43,815 nt of DNA from JBCCTJ01 sp039198585 (GCA_039198585.1 JBCCTJ010000002.1:1-43815), one strand, 5' to 3'. Positions 1-9,591 are shown, counted from the first letter of the stretch. Notes: generated from the letters alone by a model not told the origin. Numbers and translations are program-made.

Positions 1-365
1 ATTAAACAATAGTATCTAATAATATAATCTTTTAGAAAAAACGAAATATCTTGGTCTAAGTTTTCCTTTTATATTTAATAATTGTTTTGTTTCTAACAAG
101 TGGTTTTACTATATCTACTAGCCCAGAATAAAATAGCCCGTTAATTAAAAAATATAAAACGAAAATTAAAAAGAAAAGTGTAAAAATATGTAAAATGAGA
201 GTCGAAACTTTTTTTAAAATAAAATGATAAATCCTGCTAAGAATAAATCATATCCATTTTTGGATAAACATATGTGTAGACGTTGTAGTACTGCTTCACC
301 TGAAATTACGTAACTTTAGCAACTAAGACTTGAATCATAACTAAACTAATAAACCTAAATAAAAA
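1..365. other. Non-coding leader region, no gene recognised
   Basis: This very AT-rich stretch precedes the AraC-type regulator. All frames on both strands are broken by stops within a few dozen codons. A minus-strand run near positions 50-150 looks vaguely protein-like but has no recognisable motif and is interrupted. It probably holds the promoter of the regulator and possibly the decayed end of a neighbouring gene; neither can be shown. Confidence 0.4.
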
Positions 366-1304
366 ATGCTAAAAAATTTTGAGAGAGTTATACAAGCTCT
401 TAAAGCAGAATTTGTAGATGCAAGACATGGGCACATTAAACAATCCTACAATGTAACTAACGAGGAAATAATACAGAATAGAATTATTTGGGTATACCAA
501 GACAGTATAACCATACAAGTAGAAAACAGCAGCATAGTTATGAAGTCTGGAGATATCGTTTTTTTATCAGCGGGTACAATTGCGAATATATCTTATCAAG
601 GACACTATTTGCTACATACCAATAATAAAATTCCCAACTATATTCACCAGCCTATGGAGTTTATTGATCACAGTATGGCACAGAATAATCCTAACAAAAG
701 TTTTAGTTACATAGATATAGGAGTACGAGCACATGGTGCTATTGATTTCTTTCGCTTTCTAGGGCTAGCTCCTTTTGTAATTAAAAATAATTTTAAAGTA
801 GCTGAGTTATTAAAAATTATATTTAACGAATTATCCAATAATCAAGTTGGTCAGTCACTTATACTACATAGTATCGTCAGTTATGTTATTGTTGAAATAT
901 TACGTTATGTACTCTCTCCTCACCTGACGGATCGTGCTATCTATGATAAACTACTCGTTAAAATTGATGCACTCATGGATTTAAGACTTGTCAAAATTTT
1001 TAAGTACATTAACGAGAATATAGCGGGTGACTTGAGTAATGTTGTTATTGCACAGCAAGTACGCTTAAACAAAGACTATATAGGGCAATTCTTTACAAAA
1101 CATACACACATGAATCTGCAAACATATGTACAAATGGTTCGTTTAAATAAAGCGCTAGAAATGCTTAAAAGTACTGAACTTAAAATACAAGAAATAAGCA
1201 AAGCTGTTGGCTTTAGAGATTTTGCTTACTTTTGCAAGCAATTTAGAATACTATTTGGCAATTCTCCAAAAAGATTACAGAAAAAGTTTATTGCTAGCCT
1301 GTAA
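366..1304 (+). CDS. AraC family transcriptional regulator
   Basis: A 312-residue protein. Residues about 205-305 form the double helix-turn-helix DNA-binding domain of the AraC/XylS family: a first helix-turn-helix around VVIAQQVRLNKDYIGQFF and a second around IQEISKAVGFRDFAYFCKQF, followed by the family signature end FGNSPKRLQKK. The N-terminal ~190 residues are a ligand-sensing or dimerisation region that I cannot assign, although the early part (SSIVMKSGDIVFLSAGT) reads like the cupin-type sensor of many AraC regulators. It is a soluble cytoplasmic DNA-binding protein. The effector and targets are unknown. It ends 42 bases before rpsO on the same strand, so co-transcription is possible but it may equally be a separate unit. 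The ATG at 366 is the only convincing start. The family call is firm; any pathway would be guesswork. Confidence 0.9.
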   Translation: MLKNFERVIQALKAEFVDARHGHIKQSYNVTNEEIIQNRIIWVYQDSITIQVENSSIVMKSGDIVFLSAGTIANISYQGHYLLHTNNKIPNYIHQPMEFIDHSMAQNNPNKSFSYIDIGVRAHGAIDFFRFLGLAPFVIKNNFKVAELLKIIFNELSNNQVGQSLILHSIVSYVIVEILRYVLSPHLTDRAIYDKLLVKIDALMDLRLVKIFKYINENIAGDLSNVVIAQQVRLNKDYIGQFFTKHTHMNLQTYVQMVRLNKALEMLKSTELKIQEISKAVGFRDFAYFCKQFRILFGNSPKRLQKKFIASL

Positions 1305-1346
1305 AGTATTACTTTTGAGTACGTTATAGACTAATAAATAAAAAGC

Positions 1347-1589
1347 ATGACAAAATTAGCATCCTCAAGTATACCAACAGGGACTGGTGCACCACAATAC
1401 CAAATCACCATTTTTACAAACCGGATTAAACATTTAACCAGCCACTTAAAAGAACATAAAAAAGATAACTCGTCCAAGAGAGGTCTTATAAAGCTGGTAA
1501 GCAAACGACATAAAATGTTACGTTATCTTAAGCGTACTAACCTAGCTTTATACCAAAATACTTGCAAAGAGCTAGGAATTAGAAAATAA
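1347..1589 (+). CDS. rpsO: 30S ribosomal protein S15
   Basis: An 80-residue small basic protein with the S15 core: QITIFTNRIKHLTSHLKEHKKD followed by the conserved SKRGLIKLVSKRHKMLRYLK, the helix-loop-helix that binds the 16S rRNA three-way junction. The usual length is 88-90 residues, and the shortfall is at the N terminus, before the first conserved segment. It lies 39 bases before pnp on the same strand. The rpsO-pnp pairing is one of the best conserved gene neighbourhoods in bacteria and supports both calls. In E. coli S15 regulates its own translation through an mRNA leader structure; nothing in the leader here lets me claim the same. Confidence 0.96.
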   Translation: MTKLASSSIPTGTGAPQYQITIFTNRIKHLTSHLKEHKKDNSSKRGLIKLVSKRHKMLRYLKRTNLALYQNTCKELGIRK

Positions 1590-1628
1590 AAATTAGCTGT
1601 TTATCTTTTATAATTACTAAGCAAAGCT

Positions 1629-3740
1629 ATGGCTTTTAATAAAGTATCTCATACATTACAACTGCCTAATAATCGTTCTATAATAATAGAAACAGGCCGT
1701 TTTGCTCCACAGGCCGATGGAGCCGCTGTCGTCACAATGGGAAAAACAATCCTACTAGCAACAGCAATAGAAAGACAAGAAACGCAACCTGGAAATTTCT
1801 TACCTTTATCAGTTGATTATCAAGAGAAATTTCATGCAGCTGGAAAAATACCGGGCAGTTTTTTTAGACGTGAAGGAAAACTTAATGAAAGTGAGATATT
1901 AATTTCTCGTCTTATAGACAGAACTATAAGACCCTGCTTTCCCCCTAACTTTTTTAATAGTGTTAATATCAATGTTTCTCTGATATCCTCAGATGAGGAT
2001 GTTGTGCCAGATACACTTGCTATACTAGCTGCTTCTGCTGCTCTTACCTTGTCTAAAATACCTTTCTTGCAACCCGTTGCAGCTGTTAGAGTAGCCAAAA
2101 TCAATGGGGTTTTTTATATCAATCCATCAAACAAAGAACTCCTCAATGCAGACTGCGATATCGTAGTAGCTGCCAATGAGGAACAAATGCTCATGCTAGA
2201 AGGTAGTGCTAAGGATATCAGCGAAGATGAACTGATAGAGATACTTCAGTTTGCACAAAAAAATATTCAGGAGCAATGCAGATTACAGAACGAGCTAAGA
2301 GAAAAAGCACGTATATCTCCTAGCCAAGATGTACAAATCTCATGTGAGGAAGATACTATACTGAAAGAATTTATCCATAAAAACTATTATCCTAAATGCC
2401 GTTCGATAGCAGAGAAAGCCATCCAAGACAAGCAAGTAAGGAAAAAATATTTTGAACAAGCTGCAGAGCAGGTTTTAGTAGCTTATGAAACTGATGATCC
2501 CATTGACACTGCTTTAGCTAATAAGTACATTGCAGAAGTAAACAAGCAAGTAGTCAGAGATTTACTTATAGAAAAAAATATTCGCATTGATGGCAGAAGA
2601 CCTGATGAAATACGCCCTATAGCGATTGAAGTAGATATTCTCACGTCTCACGGATCTGCAATTGTTACACGAGGCTATACGCAAGTATTATCAACATTAA
2701 CGCTAGGAAATAAACTTGATGCACAGCTGATAGATGGAGTTACCAATAGCGGATATAAAGATTTTATGGTACACTATAGCTTTCCAGGATTTGCTACCAA
2801 TGAAGTAAAACCTAATAGGGGACCTGCAAGACGTGAGATCGGTCATGGTAATCTTATTTACATTTCGTTGAAAAATCAGCTCCCTGATAAGCTGGGAGTT
2901 CCTTACTGTATGCGTTTGACTGCTGATACACTCGCTTCTGATGGCTCATCTTCTATGGCTGGAACAGTAGCTGGATCTTTAGCATTGATGGATGCAGGTG
3001 TACAAATCAAAAAGCCTGTAGCTGGGATTGCTATGGGCTTAATACATGCTGACACTAAGTCGATTATTTTATCTGATATCTTGAGTGATGAAGATGCAGC
3101 TGGAGATACTGACCTTAAAGTAACAGGAACAAGGGATGGTATTACAGCCTGTCAAATGGATATTAAAACTAGTGGACTTTCTATTGATATCATTCGGCAG
3201 ATGTTAGTCAAAGCAAAAGAAGGACGCATCAAAATACTAGATATTATGGAAAAAGTACTTAGTAAACCAAGAGCAGAGTACAAGCCACAAGCACCAGCTG
3301 TCAAGCAGATCATCATTCCAGTTAAGATGATCGGTAGTGTGATAGGTCCACGTGGTAAAACAATTCAAGATTTACAACAAACAACAGGGGCTACTATCAC
3401 AGTAAGTGATGAAGGAGAAGTTGCTATATTTGCGCCCAATAAAGCTTCACTATCAGAAGCTGCTCAAGCTATAGAGAGACTTACAGAGCAGCCAACCCTT
3501 AATAAGGTTTACATAGGTACTATTAAGTCTATACAGCCTTATGGTGCATTTGTAGAATTTTTACCTAACAAAGAAGGCCTTTTGCATATCAGTGAAGTAA
3601 GTGATCAACGTATTGAAGACCTAGCAAAAGAGCTTACCTTAAATCAAGAAATCGAAGTTAAGCTGATTGCTATTAAGTCAATAAGGGGTAAAAACGAGTA
3701 TTCACTTTCAAGAAAAACCATTTTACAAGAAAAAAAATAA
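1629..3740 (+). CDS. pnp: Polyribonucleotide nucleotidyltransferase (PNPase)
   Basis: A 703-residue protein, close to the usual ~700. It degrades RNA 3' to 5' by phosphorolysis, releasing nucleoside diphosphates, and can run in reverse to add tails. The full family architecture is present: a first RNase PH domain (residues about 10-230, with FRREGKLNESEILISRLIDR), an all-helical linker, a second RNase PH domain (about 310-545, with the phosphate-binding region SDGSSSMAGTVAGSLALMDAG and the catalytic-site run DILSDEDAAGDTDLKV), a KH domain (VKMIGSVIGPRGKTIQDLQ) and a C-terminal S1 domain (GTIKSIQPYGAFVEFLPNKE). It ends in a lysine-rich tail. It follows rpsO by 39 bases and precedes the sigma factor by 24, suggesting one transcript. 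No broken or missing key segment was seen. Confidence 0.98.
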   Translation: MAFNKVSHTLQLPNNRSIIIETGRFAPQADGAAVVTMGKTILLATAIERQETQPGNFLPLSVDYQEKFHAAGKIPGSFFRREGKLNESEILISRLIDRTIRPCFPPNFFNSVNINVSLISSDEDVVPDTLAILAASAALTLSKIPFLQPVAAVRVAKINGVFYINPSNKELLNADCDIVVAANEEQMLMLEGSAKDISEDELIEILQFAQKNIQEQCRLQNELREKARISPSQDVQISCEEDTILKEFIHKNYYPKCRSIAEKAIQDKQVRKKYFEQAAEQVLVAYETDDPIDTALANKYIAEVNKQVVRDLLIEKNIRIDGRRPDEIRPIAIEVDILTSHGSAIVTRGYTQVLSTLTLGNKLDAQLIDGVTNSGYKDFMVHYSFPGFATNEVKPNRGPARREIGHGNLIYISLKNQLPDKLGVPYCMRLTADTLASDGSSSMAGTVAGSLALMDAGVQIKKPVAGIAMGLIHADTKSIILSDILSDEDAAGDTDLKVTGTRDGITACQMDIKTSGLSIDIIRQMLVKAKEGRIKILDIMEKVLSKPRAEYKPQAPAVKQIIIPVKMIGSVIGPRGKTIQDLQQTTGATITVSDEGEVAIFAPNKASLSEAAQAIERLTEQPTLNKVYIGTIKSIQPYGAFVEFLPNKEGLLHISEVSDQRIEDLAKELTLNQEIEVKLIAIKSIRGKNEYSLSRKTILQEKK

Positions 3741-3764
3741 AAGTAATCTGTAAAAACCTTTTGT

Positions 3765-4625
3765 ATGTCGATGAAGCAACTGCGTATTCTTAAGCAAATA
3801 ACGAGACGCGAAAACCAGTCTACCGAAAAATATTTACAAGACGTTAAAACACTCCCTCGTATTTCTGCAGAGGAAGAAGTAGAGCTGGCCAAAAGAATTA
3901 AAGCAGGAGATCAAATGGCAAAAGAACACCTGATATTGGCTAATTTACGCTTTGTAATCTCAGTAGCTAAACAGTATCCAAGTTCTCAGCTTACTTTGAA
4001 TGATCTCATCAATGAAGGTAATATAGGGCTTATTATTGCTGCAGAAAGATTTGATGAAACACGCGGATTTAAATTTATATCTTACGCAGTATGGTGGGTC
4101 AGACAAAGAATCATGCAGGCAATACAGGAAAAAGGTCGTTTTATTAGAATTCCTCTTAATCGTGCTACTGCTATCCAGAGAGTCTACAAGGCCCGTAGAA
4201 AACTAACAAAAGAACTACAAAGAGAACCGACATTAGAAGAGCTAACGGAGTACTTAGATATGCCCATGGAGAATATAGCTTCCATTCTTCAAACCAATGT
4301 CAAAACACTCTCTATGGATGCTCCCCTAGCGCAAGAAGATAGCAATACGCTACTAGAGGTACTCAAAGATGATACAGCTGAGGCTCCTGATACTAACCTC
4401 AATGAAGAGTCAACCAAAGAAGAAATCAGTAGACTGTTAAGTAAGCTAGATCCAAGAGCTAGAGAAATACTCATATGCTATTTTGGTCTTTCCGAAAGTG
4501 GAAAAAAAGAACGCAAGTTTGAAATGACCCTAGAAGAAATAGGCATTAAAATGAATCTTACTAGAGAGCGTGTAAGACAAATCAAAGAGAAAGCACTCCG
4601 GGAGCTGCGAATGATGGCTCAATAA
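3765..4625 (+). CDS. rpoD: RNA polymerase primary sigma factor, Bacteroidetes type
   Basis: A 286-residue sigma-70 family protein. Region 1.2 (TEKYLQDVKTLPRISAEEEV), region 2 (LILANLRFVISVAKQYP through FKFISYAVWWVRQRIMQAIQ, which binds the -10 element and melts DNA), region 3 and region 4 (MTLEEIGIKMNLTRERVRQIKEKALRELR) are all present. Region 1.1 is absent, as is usual for the primary sigma factor of Bacteroidetes, which recognises TTTG and TAnnTTTG promoter elements rather than the E. coli consensus. Its place between pnp and trxB, with gaps of only 24 and ~40 bases, suggests co-transcription. A stationary-phase paralogue cannot be fully excluded, but the length and complete domains favour the housekeeping factor. 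Confidence 0.94.
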   Translation: MSMKQLRILKQITRRENQSTEKYLQDVKTLPRISAEEEVELAKRIKAGDQMAKEHLILANLRFVISVAKQYPSSQLTLNDLINEGNIGLIIAAERFDETRGFKFISYAVWWVRQRIMQAIQEKGRFIRIPLNRATAIQRVYKARRKLTKELQREPTLEELTEYLDMPMENIASILQTNVKTLSMDAPLAQEDSNTLLEVLKDDTAEAPDTNLNEESTKEEISRLLSKLDPRAREILICYFGLSESGKKERKFEMTLEEIGIKMNLTRERVRQIKEKALRELRMMAQ

Positions 4626-4663
4626 GTTTTACGCATTTGTATATTCACCATAATATTCAAAAA

Positions 4664-5593
4664 GTGACAAAAAAAATAATTATCATAGGAGGTGGACCGG
4701 CAGGGTATACAGCTGCTATCTATGCCAGTCGAGCAGGATTAAATCCACTCCTACTTGCAGGATATCAACCAGGAGGACAACTCACCACAACTACTTTGGT
4801 AGAAAACTACCCTGGATATCCACAGGGGATCTTAGGACCTCATATGATGGAGCAATTTCGTGAGCAAGCACTTAATTTTGGGACTGAAATTAAACAATCG
4901 ACAGTCACGCAAGTAGATTTTAAAAAAACTCCTTATTTAATAACCACAGATAGATTAGACACTTTCCTAGCCCAAACAGTCATCATAGCTACCGGCTCAC
5001 AACCCAAGTGGTTAGGAATTCCTTCGGAAACAAGACTCAAGGGCAGAGGAGTATCATCCTGTGCAGTTTGTGATGGTTTTTTTTTCAAAGATAAAGATGT
5101 AGCTGTGGTAGGTGGAGGAGATAGTGCTGCGGAAGAAGCATTATACCTGGCCAAGATATGTAGAAAAGTATATTTACTTATTCGACGAGATGCGATGCGT
5201 GCCTCTGTTATTATGCAAAAAAGGGTTATGAGTAGAAAGAATATTACCATTCTATGGAATACAGAAACCCAAGAAATACTTGGCAGAGAAGTAGTAGAAG
5301 CAGTTCAGGTAGTCAATAATCAAAGTAAGGTAGTCAATCAAATCAGCATTCAGGGATTCTTTTTAGCTATTGGACATACCCCTAATACAAGCCTTTTTAA
5401 GGAAACCTTAGCACTTGACCAGCTAGGCTACATCCAGACTAAACCAGACTCTACCCAAACCAATATCCCAGGCATATTTGCCGCAGGTGATGTACAAGAC
5501 TTTCGCTATAGGCAGGCTATTACAGCCGCAGGTACTGGCTGTATGGCAGCCCTAGAAGCAGAACGTTTTTTGCATGCAGAGCATGCAGCCTAG
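4664..5593 (+). CDS. trxB: Thioredoxin reductase (NADPH)
   Basis: A flavoprotein that reduces thioredoxin with NADPH. It has an N-terminal FAD-binding GGGPAG motif, the redox-active pair SSCAVCDG (cysteines at about residues 133 and 136), an NADPH-binding VVGGGDSAAEEALYL motif, and the C-terminal FAD-contacting stretch GIFAAGDVQDFRYRQ. I place the start at the GTG at 4664, which gives a protein beginning MTKKIIIIGGGPAG with the normal short lead into the FAD motif. An in-frame TTG at 4637 would add nine residues. The active-site pair is CAVC, where CATC is the common form in thioredoxin reductases; both cysteines are intact. It is the last gene before a strong intrinsic terminator and probably the end of the rpsO-pnp-sigma unit. 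Confidence 0.95.
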   Translation: MTKKIIIIGGGPAGYTAAIYASRAGLNPLLLAGYQPGGQLTTTTLVENYPGYPQGILGPHMMEQFREQALNFGTEIKQSTVTQVDFKKTPYLITTDRLDTFLAQTVIIATGSQPKWLGIPSETRLKGRGVSSCAVCDGFFFKDKDVAVVGGGDSAAEEALYLAKICRKVYLLIRRDAMRASVIMQKRVMSRKNITILWNTETQEILGREVVEAVQVVNNQSKVVNQISIQGFFLAIGHTPNTSLFKETLALDQLGYIQTKPDSTQTNIPGIFAAGDVQDFRYRQAITAAGTGCMAALEAERFLHAEHAA

Positions 5594-5624
5594 CTCCCTA
5601 GATTGTTGTGTAATACAAAATTTT

Positions 5625-5664
5625 ATTATACCTTTGCTACTAAAGGTGTAATTTTTTATTTATT
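5625..5664 (+). terminator. Intrinsic terminator after trxB
   Basis: An 11-base-pair stem (left arm 5625-5635, right arm 5642-5652, one G-T wobble, otherwise perfect) closes over a six-base loop and runs into a T-rich tail (TTTTTTATTTATT). It sits 32 bases after the trxB stop and just before the AAA ATPase start at 5685, so it separates the rpsO-pnp-sigma-trxB unit from the next gene. Confidence 0.85.
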
Positions 5665-5684
5665 CAATGTAACAAAAACTATAC

Positions 5685-7013
5685 ATGTTCGCTTCCCGAC
5701 TATCTACCAAACTATATTTTTTCTTAATGTTTCCGTTTGCTATTCAGGCCGGGTTACCTCAGTTCAGTACAGATATAGATGAACAAATAGAAGAATTGGC
5801 TCAAAGATTAAGACCTATCTTAAGTGGTTTGCTATCGAATATTGTTGAAGATGCCCTACCAAGTGGAGAGGATGTAGGAAGGTATCTAATCCGAGGTGCG
5901 CGGGAAGAGCTAGGAGATGGTAATCAAGCACTCAGAAATTTGATTAGGGGCTTAGGAACATTCGCAGGTGATGAAGCCGATGATTTTTTTGTTGGTTACC
6001 AGCGTGGTCTAGAAAGAACGATAAGACAAACGATAGATAATGTATTGACTCGTACTACAGGTACTATTACAGCTAGCATATTTATAGTGATACTAGGTAT
6101 TGGAGCTGGCATTGTTATTCCCATGTTGCTCTATAAAGTACTCAAACATTATTTAATTAATAGCCCTCCCAAACTTGCCTCTAAAGTATCTTCTTATTGG
6201 CATTTTTTCTTTTCTAGGTTATCTATAGATCAAATTATGCTAGAAATACAGAAAAAGCTGATACTTAACCCAGAAGAGTTAGAACAAATCGCTCTTTACC
6301 TCGAGTCTCTCAGAATCGCACTCATTTACAATACACCTCTTCCTAGCTTGATGTTAATAGGCCCTCCAGGTACTGGTAAAACAAAAGTTGCAGGAATTAT
6401 TGCCAAGCACTTTGCACGGTATATGTTTATTTCTGGTAGCTCTTTTGCTAAGTTTAAGGAAGGGCAAGGAATTGCTGAAATGGATCGTATGTTTAAGTGG
6501 GGTAAAAAAAGAGTCACTAATTTTCGTACTAGGGCTTGTTTATTCATTGATGAAATAGAAGCCTTCTTAAAAAAGAGAAACCTACAAAACTCAGAAGATA
6601 GGAAGCTATTTACACACTTTTTAAGCTACACTGGCTTGCCACTAAAAGATCTACTGATAATAGGGGCAAGCAATGTTCCTGCAGATATAGATGATGCTGC
6701 TCACAGAAGATTTACCCAGTGGATAGCTATGAAAGCACCTAATCAAGCCAATAGAGCTAAAATACTATCCATGTACCTCACTGAGATTGCTAGTCAACGA
6801 AACTTTGAAATCTCCCTTGATTTAACTGAAAAAGTGCTCTTGCAACTAGTAAAAAAGATTGAAGGAGCTACAGGTGCTGATATAGAGGCAATTGTTAGAG
6901 AGGTTAATACACGTGCCATTGTTGAAAGAAAGCTAACAGTATTAGTAATAGAAAAAGCTATTGAATCTTACTTGAATAAAAAACAAAATACGCAAAAAAA
7001 ATACGTAGCTTAG
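5685..7013 (+). CDS. Membrane-anchored AAA ATPase, ATAD3-like
   Basis: A 442-residue protein. Residues 1-22 are a hydrophobic signal-like segment ending in AIQAG. Residues 25-125 are a helical, acidic region. Residues about 128-151 are a strong transmembrane helix. Residues about 200-440 are one AAA+ module: Walker A GPPGTGKT at 226-233, Walker B CLFIDE ending at 290, sensor-1 IIGASN, and an arginine-finger-like AAHRRF. After Walker B the sequence AFLKKRNLQNSEDRKLFTHF closely resembles the mitochondrial ATAD3 family, and the overall plan (helical region, membrane segment, single AAA domain) is also ATAD3-like. FtsH and other AAA families remain possible relatives, but there is no protease domain. 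With the signal and one membrane helix, the ATPase domain would face the bacterial cytoplasm. It stands alone after a terminator. The biochemical role is unknown. Confidence 0.8.
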   Translation: MFASRLSTKLYFFLMFPFAIQAGLPQFSTDIDEQIEELAQRLRPILSGLLSNIVEDALPSGEDVGRYLIRGAREELGDGNQALRNLIRGLGTFAGDEADDFFVGYQRGLERTIRQTIDNVLTRTTGTITASIFIVILGIGAGIVIPMLLYKVLKHYLINSPPKLASKVSSYWHFFFSRLSIDQIMLEIQKKLILNPEELEQIALYLESLRIALIYNTPLPSLMLIGPPGTGKTKVAGIIAKHFARYMFISGSSFAKFKEGQGIAEMDRMFKWGKKRVTNFRTRACLFIDEIEAFLKKRNLQNSEDRKLFTHFLSYTGLPLKDLLIIGASNVPADIDDAAHRRFTQWIAMKAPNQANRAKILSMYLTEIASQRNFEISLDLTEKVLLQLVKKIEGATGADIEAIVREVNTRAIVERKLTVLVIEKAIESYLNKKQNTQKKYVA

Positions 7014-7124
7014 TTGACCCAGAGGCTGGAGGGCTTATCATACAGAAAAAATAACTTATTTGATTGTTTTTCTCGGTAAAAGCATTAGAATTGCATTCTT
7101 CGCTTTTTAAATATATTGCTATTT

Positions 7125-8897
7125 ATGTCACAATCACCCTCTCTTACACGGTATATATTGCGTCATATTAGACCATTTATACCCCACATTCTGGTAATGA
7201 TATTGACAGCTTCTTTGCAAGCTGGGGTCAATATTGTTGCTCCTTATCTGCTCAAAATTATTACCAATCGAGTTCTCTATTTAAACGCTGACAATATTGT
7301 CCAAGGGCTTTGGTACCCGATTCTTACCTACATTGTCTTGCATGTATTGATTGAATTATTTTGGCGACTACGCACTTACTTTGTAGACATAAGAATGGAT
7401 CCACAAATTTGTCAAAATATTAGAGAAGAATATGCTGAAAGAATAATAAATAAAAATTATACATTTCATCAAAATAACTATAAAAGCTATTTGGTACACA
7501 ATGCAGTCCAGCTGAGTAATAATGTTCCTAAAATCATTGAAACATTTTTTTTGAGAATGCTAGTAATGATATTATCACTTATCGCAGGGTTTTATGCACT
7601 GTATCAAGCTAGCTATCAATTTGCTTTGCTCCTGGGTATCTGGACATGTATATTTTTTTTAACTATCTTCTTAGCTAATAAGTTTGTGATAAAAAGAGCA
7701 ATCCAATGGGCGAAAAGAAACAGTGAGGTCGCAGGTGTCATTGGAGACTCGTTTAGTAATATCTTAGCTGTCAAGTTTTTTGGTAGGCAAGATGAAGAAA
7801 AACGTGTCATAGGTGATAGCCTTACAAAAGCCACGCAAGCACATAGAGCAATGAGCTGGAGATATTTAGGTATTTACACTTTACTATCTATTGCATATCT
7901 TATTCTGCAAACCTTTAATTTTATATTATTGGTGCGAGGTAGAATGCAAGGTACGCTTAGTGTGGGTGATTTTGGATATGTTTTGGGGGTTAACTTATCT
8001 ATTATATTGATGTGCTGGTGGAATATTCAGCAATTTTCAGAGCTTTCGAAAATAATAGGAGAAAGTAAGCAAGCTCTTACGATTCTTGAGACGCCTATGC
8101 AGTTTTACGACCATCCTAATGCAAAAATTTTGCAGATTAAAAAGGGAAATATTGTTTTTAAGAATGTTACTTTTGAATATCCCCAAAGTGAACAACCTGT
8201 TTTAGAGAATCTTGCCCTTACTATTCCTGCTGGCCAAAAATTAGGTATTGTAGGCTATTCAGGGGGAGGAAAAACTACGCTAATTCGGTTACTTCTCCTT
8301 CTTTATAAGCTACAAAAAGGGGAAATTCTGGTAGATGATCAAAGTATTAGCGAAGTAACTGAGCATTCCCTGCGGGAAGCAATAGGTATTGTTCCACAAG
8401 AATCCCTCTTATTTAATAGATCTTTGCGTGATAATATTGTTTATGGTAAGCCCGATGCTACAGACGAAGAAATCATTGATGCAGCAAAAAAAGCGTACAT
8501 TCATGACTTTATCCAGGAACTTCCTGAAGGATATAGTACACTGGTAGGAGACAGAGGAGCTCGCATATCAGGCGGCCAGAAGCAACGAGTCGCCATGGCA
8601 CGTACCATCTTAAAGAATCCTCCTATATTAGTTTTTGATGAAGCAACTTCACAGCTAGATACAGTTACTGAAGAGTATATCCAACAGTCGATGTATCAGC
8701 TTATGAAAGGGAAAACAACGATTGTCATAGCACACAGACTAGCTACCCTAGATAAGATGGATCGTATTATTGTAGTAGAAAATGGAAAAATAGTAGAAGA
8801 TGGAACTCATCAGCAGCTACTAGCTAAGAAAGGATCTTATCACACTTTATGGAATACACAAGTCAATGGAATATTGCCTACCTCCAAAAAGGTCTAA
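7125..8897 (+). CDS. ABC exporter, fused permease and ATPase
   Basis: A protein of about 590 residues of the MsbA/MdlB type: an N-terminal six-helix membrane domain (residues about 15-310) fused to a nucleotide-binding domain. The ATPase motifs are Walker A GYSGGGKTT (the usual form is GxSGxGKST), Q-loop IVPQESLLFN, signature ISGGQKQR, Walker B ILVFDEATSQLD and switch histidine IVIAHRL. Such half-transporters act as dimers and export lipids, peptides or drugs from the inner membrane; the substrate cannot be read from sequence. The start is taken at the ATG at 7125 (MSQSPSLTRYIL), because the alternative TTG nine bases upstream is weaker. It stands alone, converging with the HIT gene. All catalytic residues appear intact. 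Confidence 0.93.
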   Translation: MSQSPSLTRYILRHIRPFIPHILVMILTASLQAGVNIVAPYLLKIITNRVLYLNADNIVQGLWYPILTYIVLHVLIELFWRLRTYFVDIRMDPQICQNIREEYAERIINKNYTFHQNNYKSYLVHNAVQLSNNVPKIIETFFLRMLVMILSLIAGFYALYQASYQFALLLGIWTCIFFLTIFLANKFVIKRAIQWAKRNSEVAGVIGDSFSNILAVKFFGRQDEEKRVIGDSLTKATQAHRAMSWRYLGIYTLLSIAYLILQTFNFILLVRGRMQGTLSVGDFGYVLGVNLSIILMCWWNIQQFSELSKIIGESKQALTILETPMQFYDHPNAKILQIKKGNIVFKNVTFEYPQSEQPVLENLALTIPAGQKLGIVGYSGGGKTTLIRLLLLLYKLQKGEILVDDQSISEVTEHSLREAIGIVPQESLLFNRSLRDNIVYGKPDATDEEIIDAAKKAYIHDFIQELPEGYSTLVGDRGARISGGQKQRVAMARTILKNPPILVFDEATSQLDTVTEEYIQQSMYQLMKGKTTIVIAHRLATLDKMDRIIVVENGKIVEDGTHQQLLAKKGSYHTLWNTQVNGILPTSKKV

Positions 8898-9186
8898 TCA
8901 CTATATAAAAAGAAATACATTTCCACTGCTATTTAAAAAATAAGCTTTTTTTGGTGAATTCAGTAGTTAAAACTCCTTCTTTGTCAGTTTATTTCCTTTC
9001 CTCGACTATAAAGGCAGTGGACTTCATCTCTTACCTAAGCTTCTTCAGCACAAAAAAGGTTCAACGATTCAAGGCAGGTTATCATCTACATGCTGAAGAA
9101 AACTTTGGAAAAAAATACTTGCGTAAGGTTCTCTACTCAGAGGCAAGGAGATGGGGCTCCATATTACTCATGAGAATGCGTTTCTA

Positions 9187-9591
9187 TTATGATCTTTTGT
9201 TAAAGAGATCAGCAATCTGCTGTGCTATTCTTTGCATTTCTGACTTACTCAGTTGAATTTTCCTATCTGTAAATTGGAATTCGCGTGCTTTACTTAAGGG
9301 GATGAGGTGAATATGTACATGAGCAACTTCTAAGCCTAAAACAGCCATAGCTATTCTCTTACATGGTACTACTTGTTCTAAGGCTTGTGCAACCTTTTTA
9401 GCAAAAGCCATCAAGCTGGCTATTCTGTCTTCGTGCAAATCAAAGAAATAACCTACTTCTTCTTTGGGTACGACGAGTGTATGTCCCTTGTGAATAGGAG
9501 CCATATCCAAAAAAGCAATATGATGATCATCTTCTGCTACAATAAAAGCAGGGAGTTTTTTTTTAATAATCTGGGTGAAGATAGTAGACAT
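9187..9591 (-). CDS. HIT family nucleotide hydrolase
   Basis: A small protein of ~134 residues with the histidine triad signature HVHIHLIPL near residue 90, where the middle histidine is the nucleophile of the family. The preceding conserved segments are also present: an N-terminal IIKKKLPAFIVAEDD and the substrate-loop run HKGHTLVVPKEEV. Relatives (HINT/HinT, Fhit-like) hydrolyse nucleoside phosphoramidates or dinucleoside polyphosphates. The start is set at the ATG at 9591 (MSTIFTQIIKKK), which matches the usual family N terminus; an in-frame GTG at 9624 would add 11 residues. It converges with the ABC exporter. The exact substrate is unknown. Confidence 0.92.
   Translation of the reverse strand: MSTIFTQIIKKKLPAFIVAEDDHHIAFLDMAPIHKGHTLVVPKEEVGYFFDLHEDRIASLMAFAKKVAQALEQVVPCKRIAMAVLGLEVAHVHIHLIPLSKAREFQFTDRKIQLSKSEMQRIAQQIADLFNKRS

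Noticed and set aside
1832..2104. A 90-codon minus-strand frame inside pnp
   Set aside because: Lies entirely within the conserved first RNase PH domain of pnp and has no motif of its own.
8951..9256. A 101-codon plus-strand frame between the ABC exporter and the HIT gene
   Set aside because: Starts with GTG, overlaps the HIT gene on the other strand, has no domain or recognisable composition, and its end is the antisense of HIT coding sequence.
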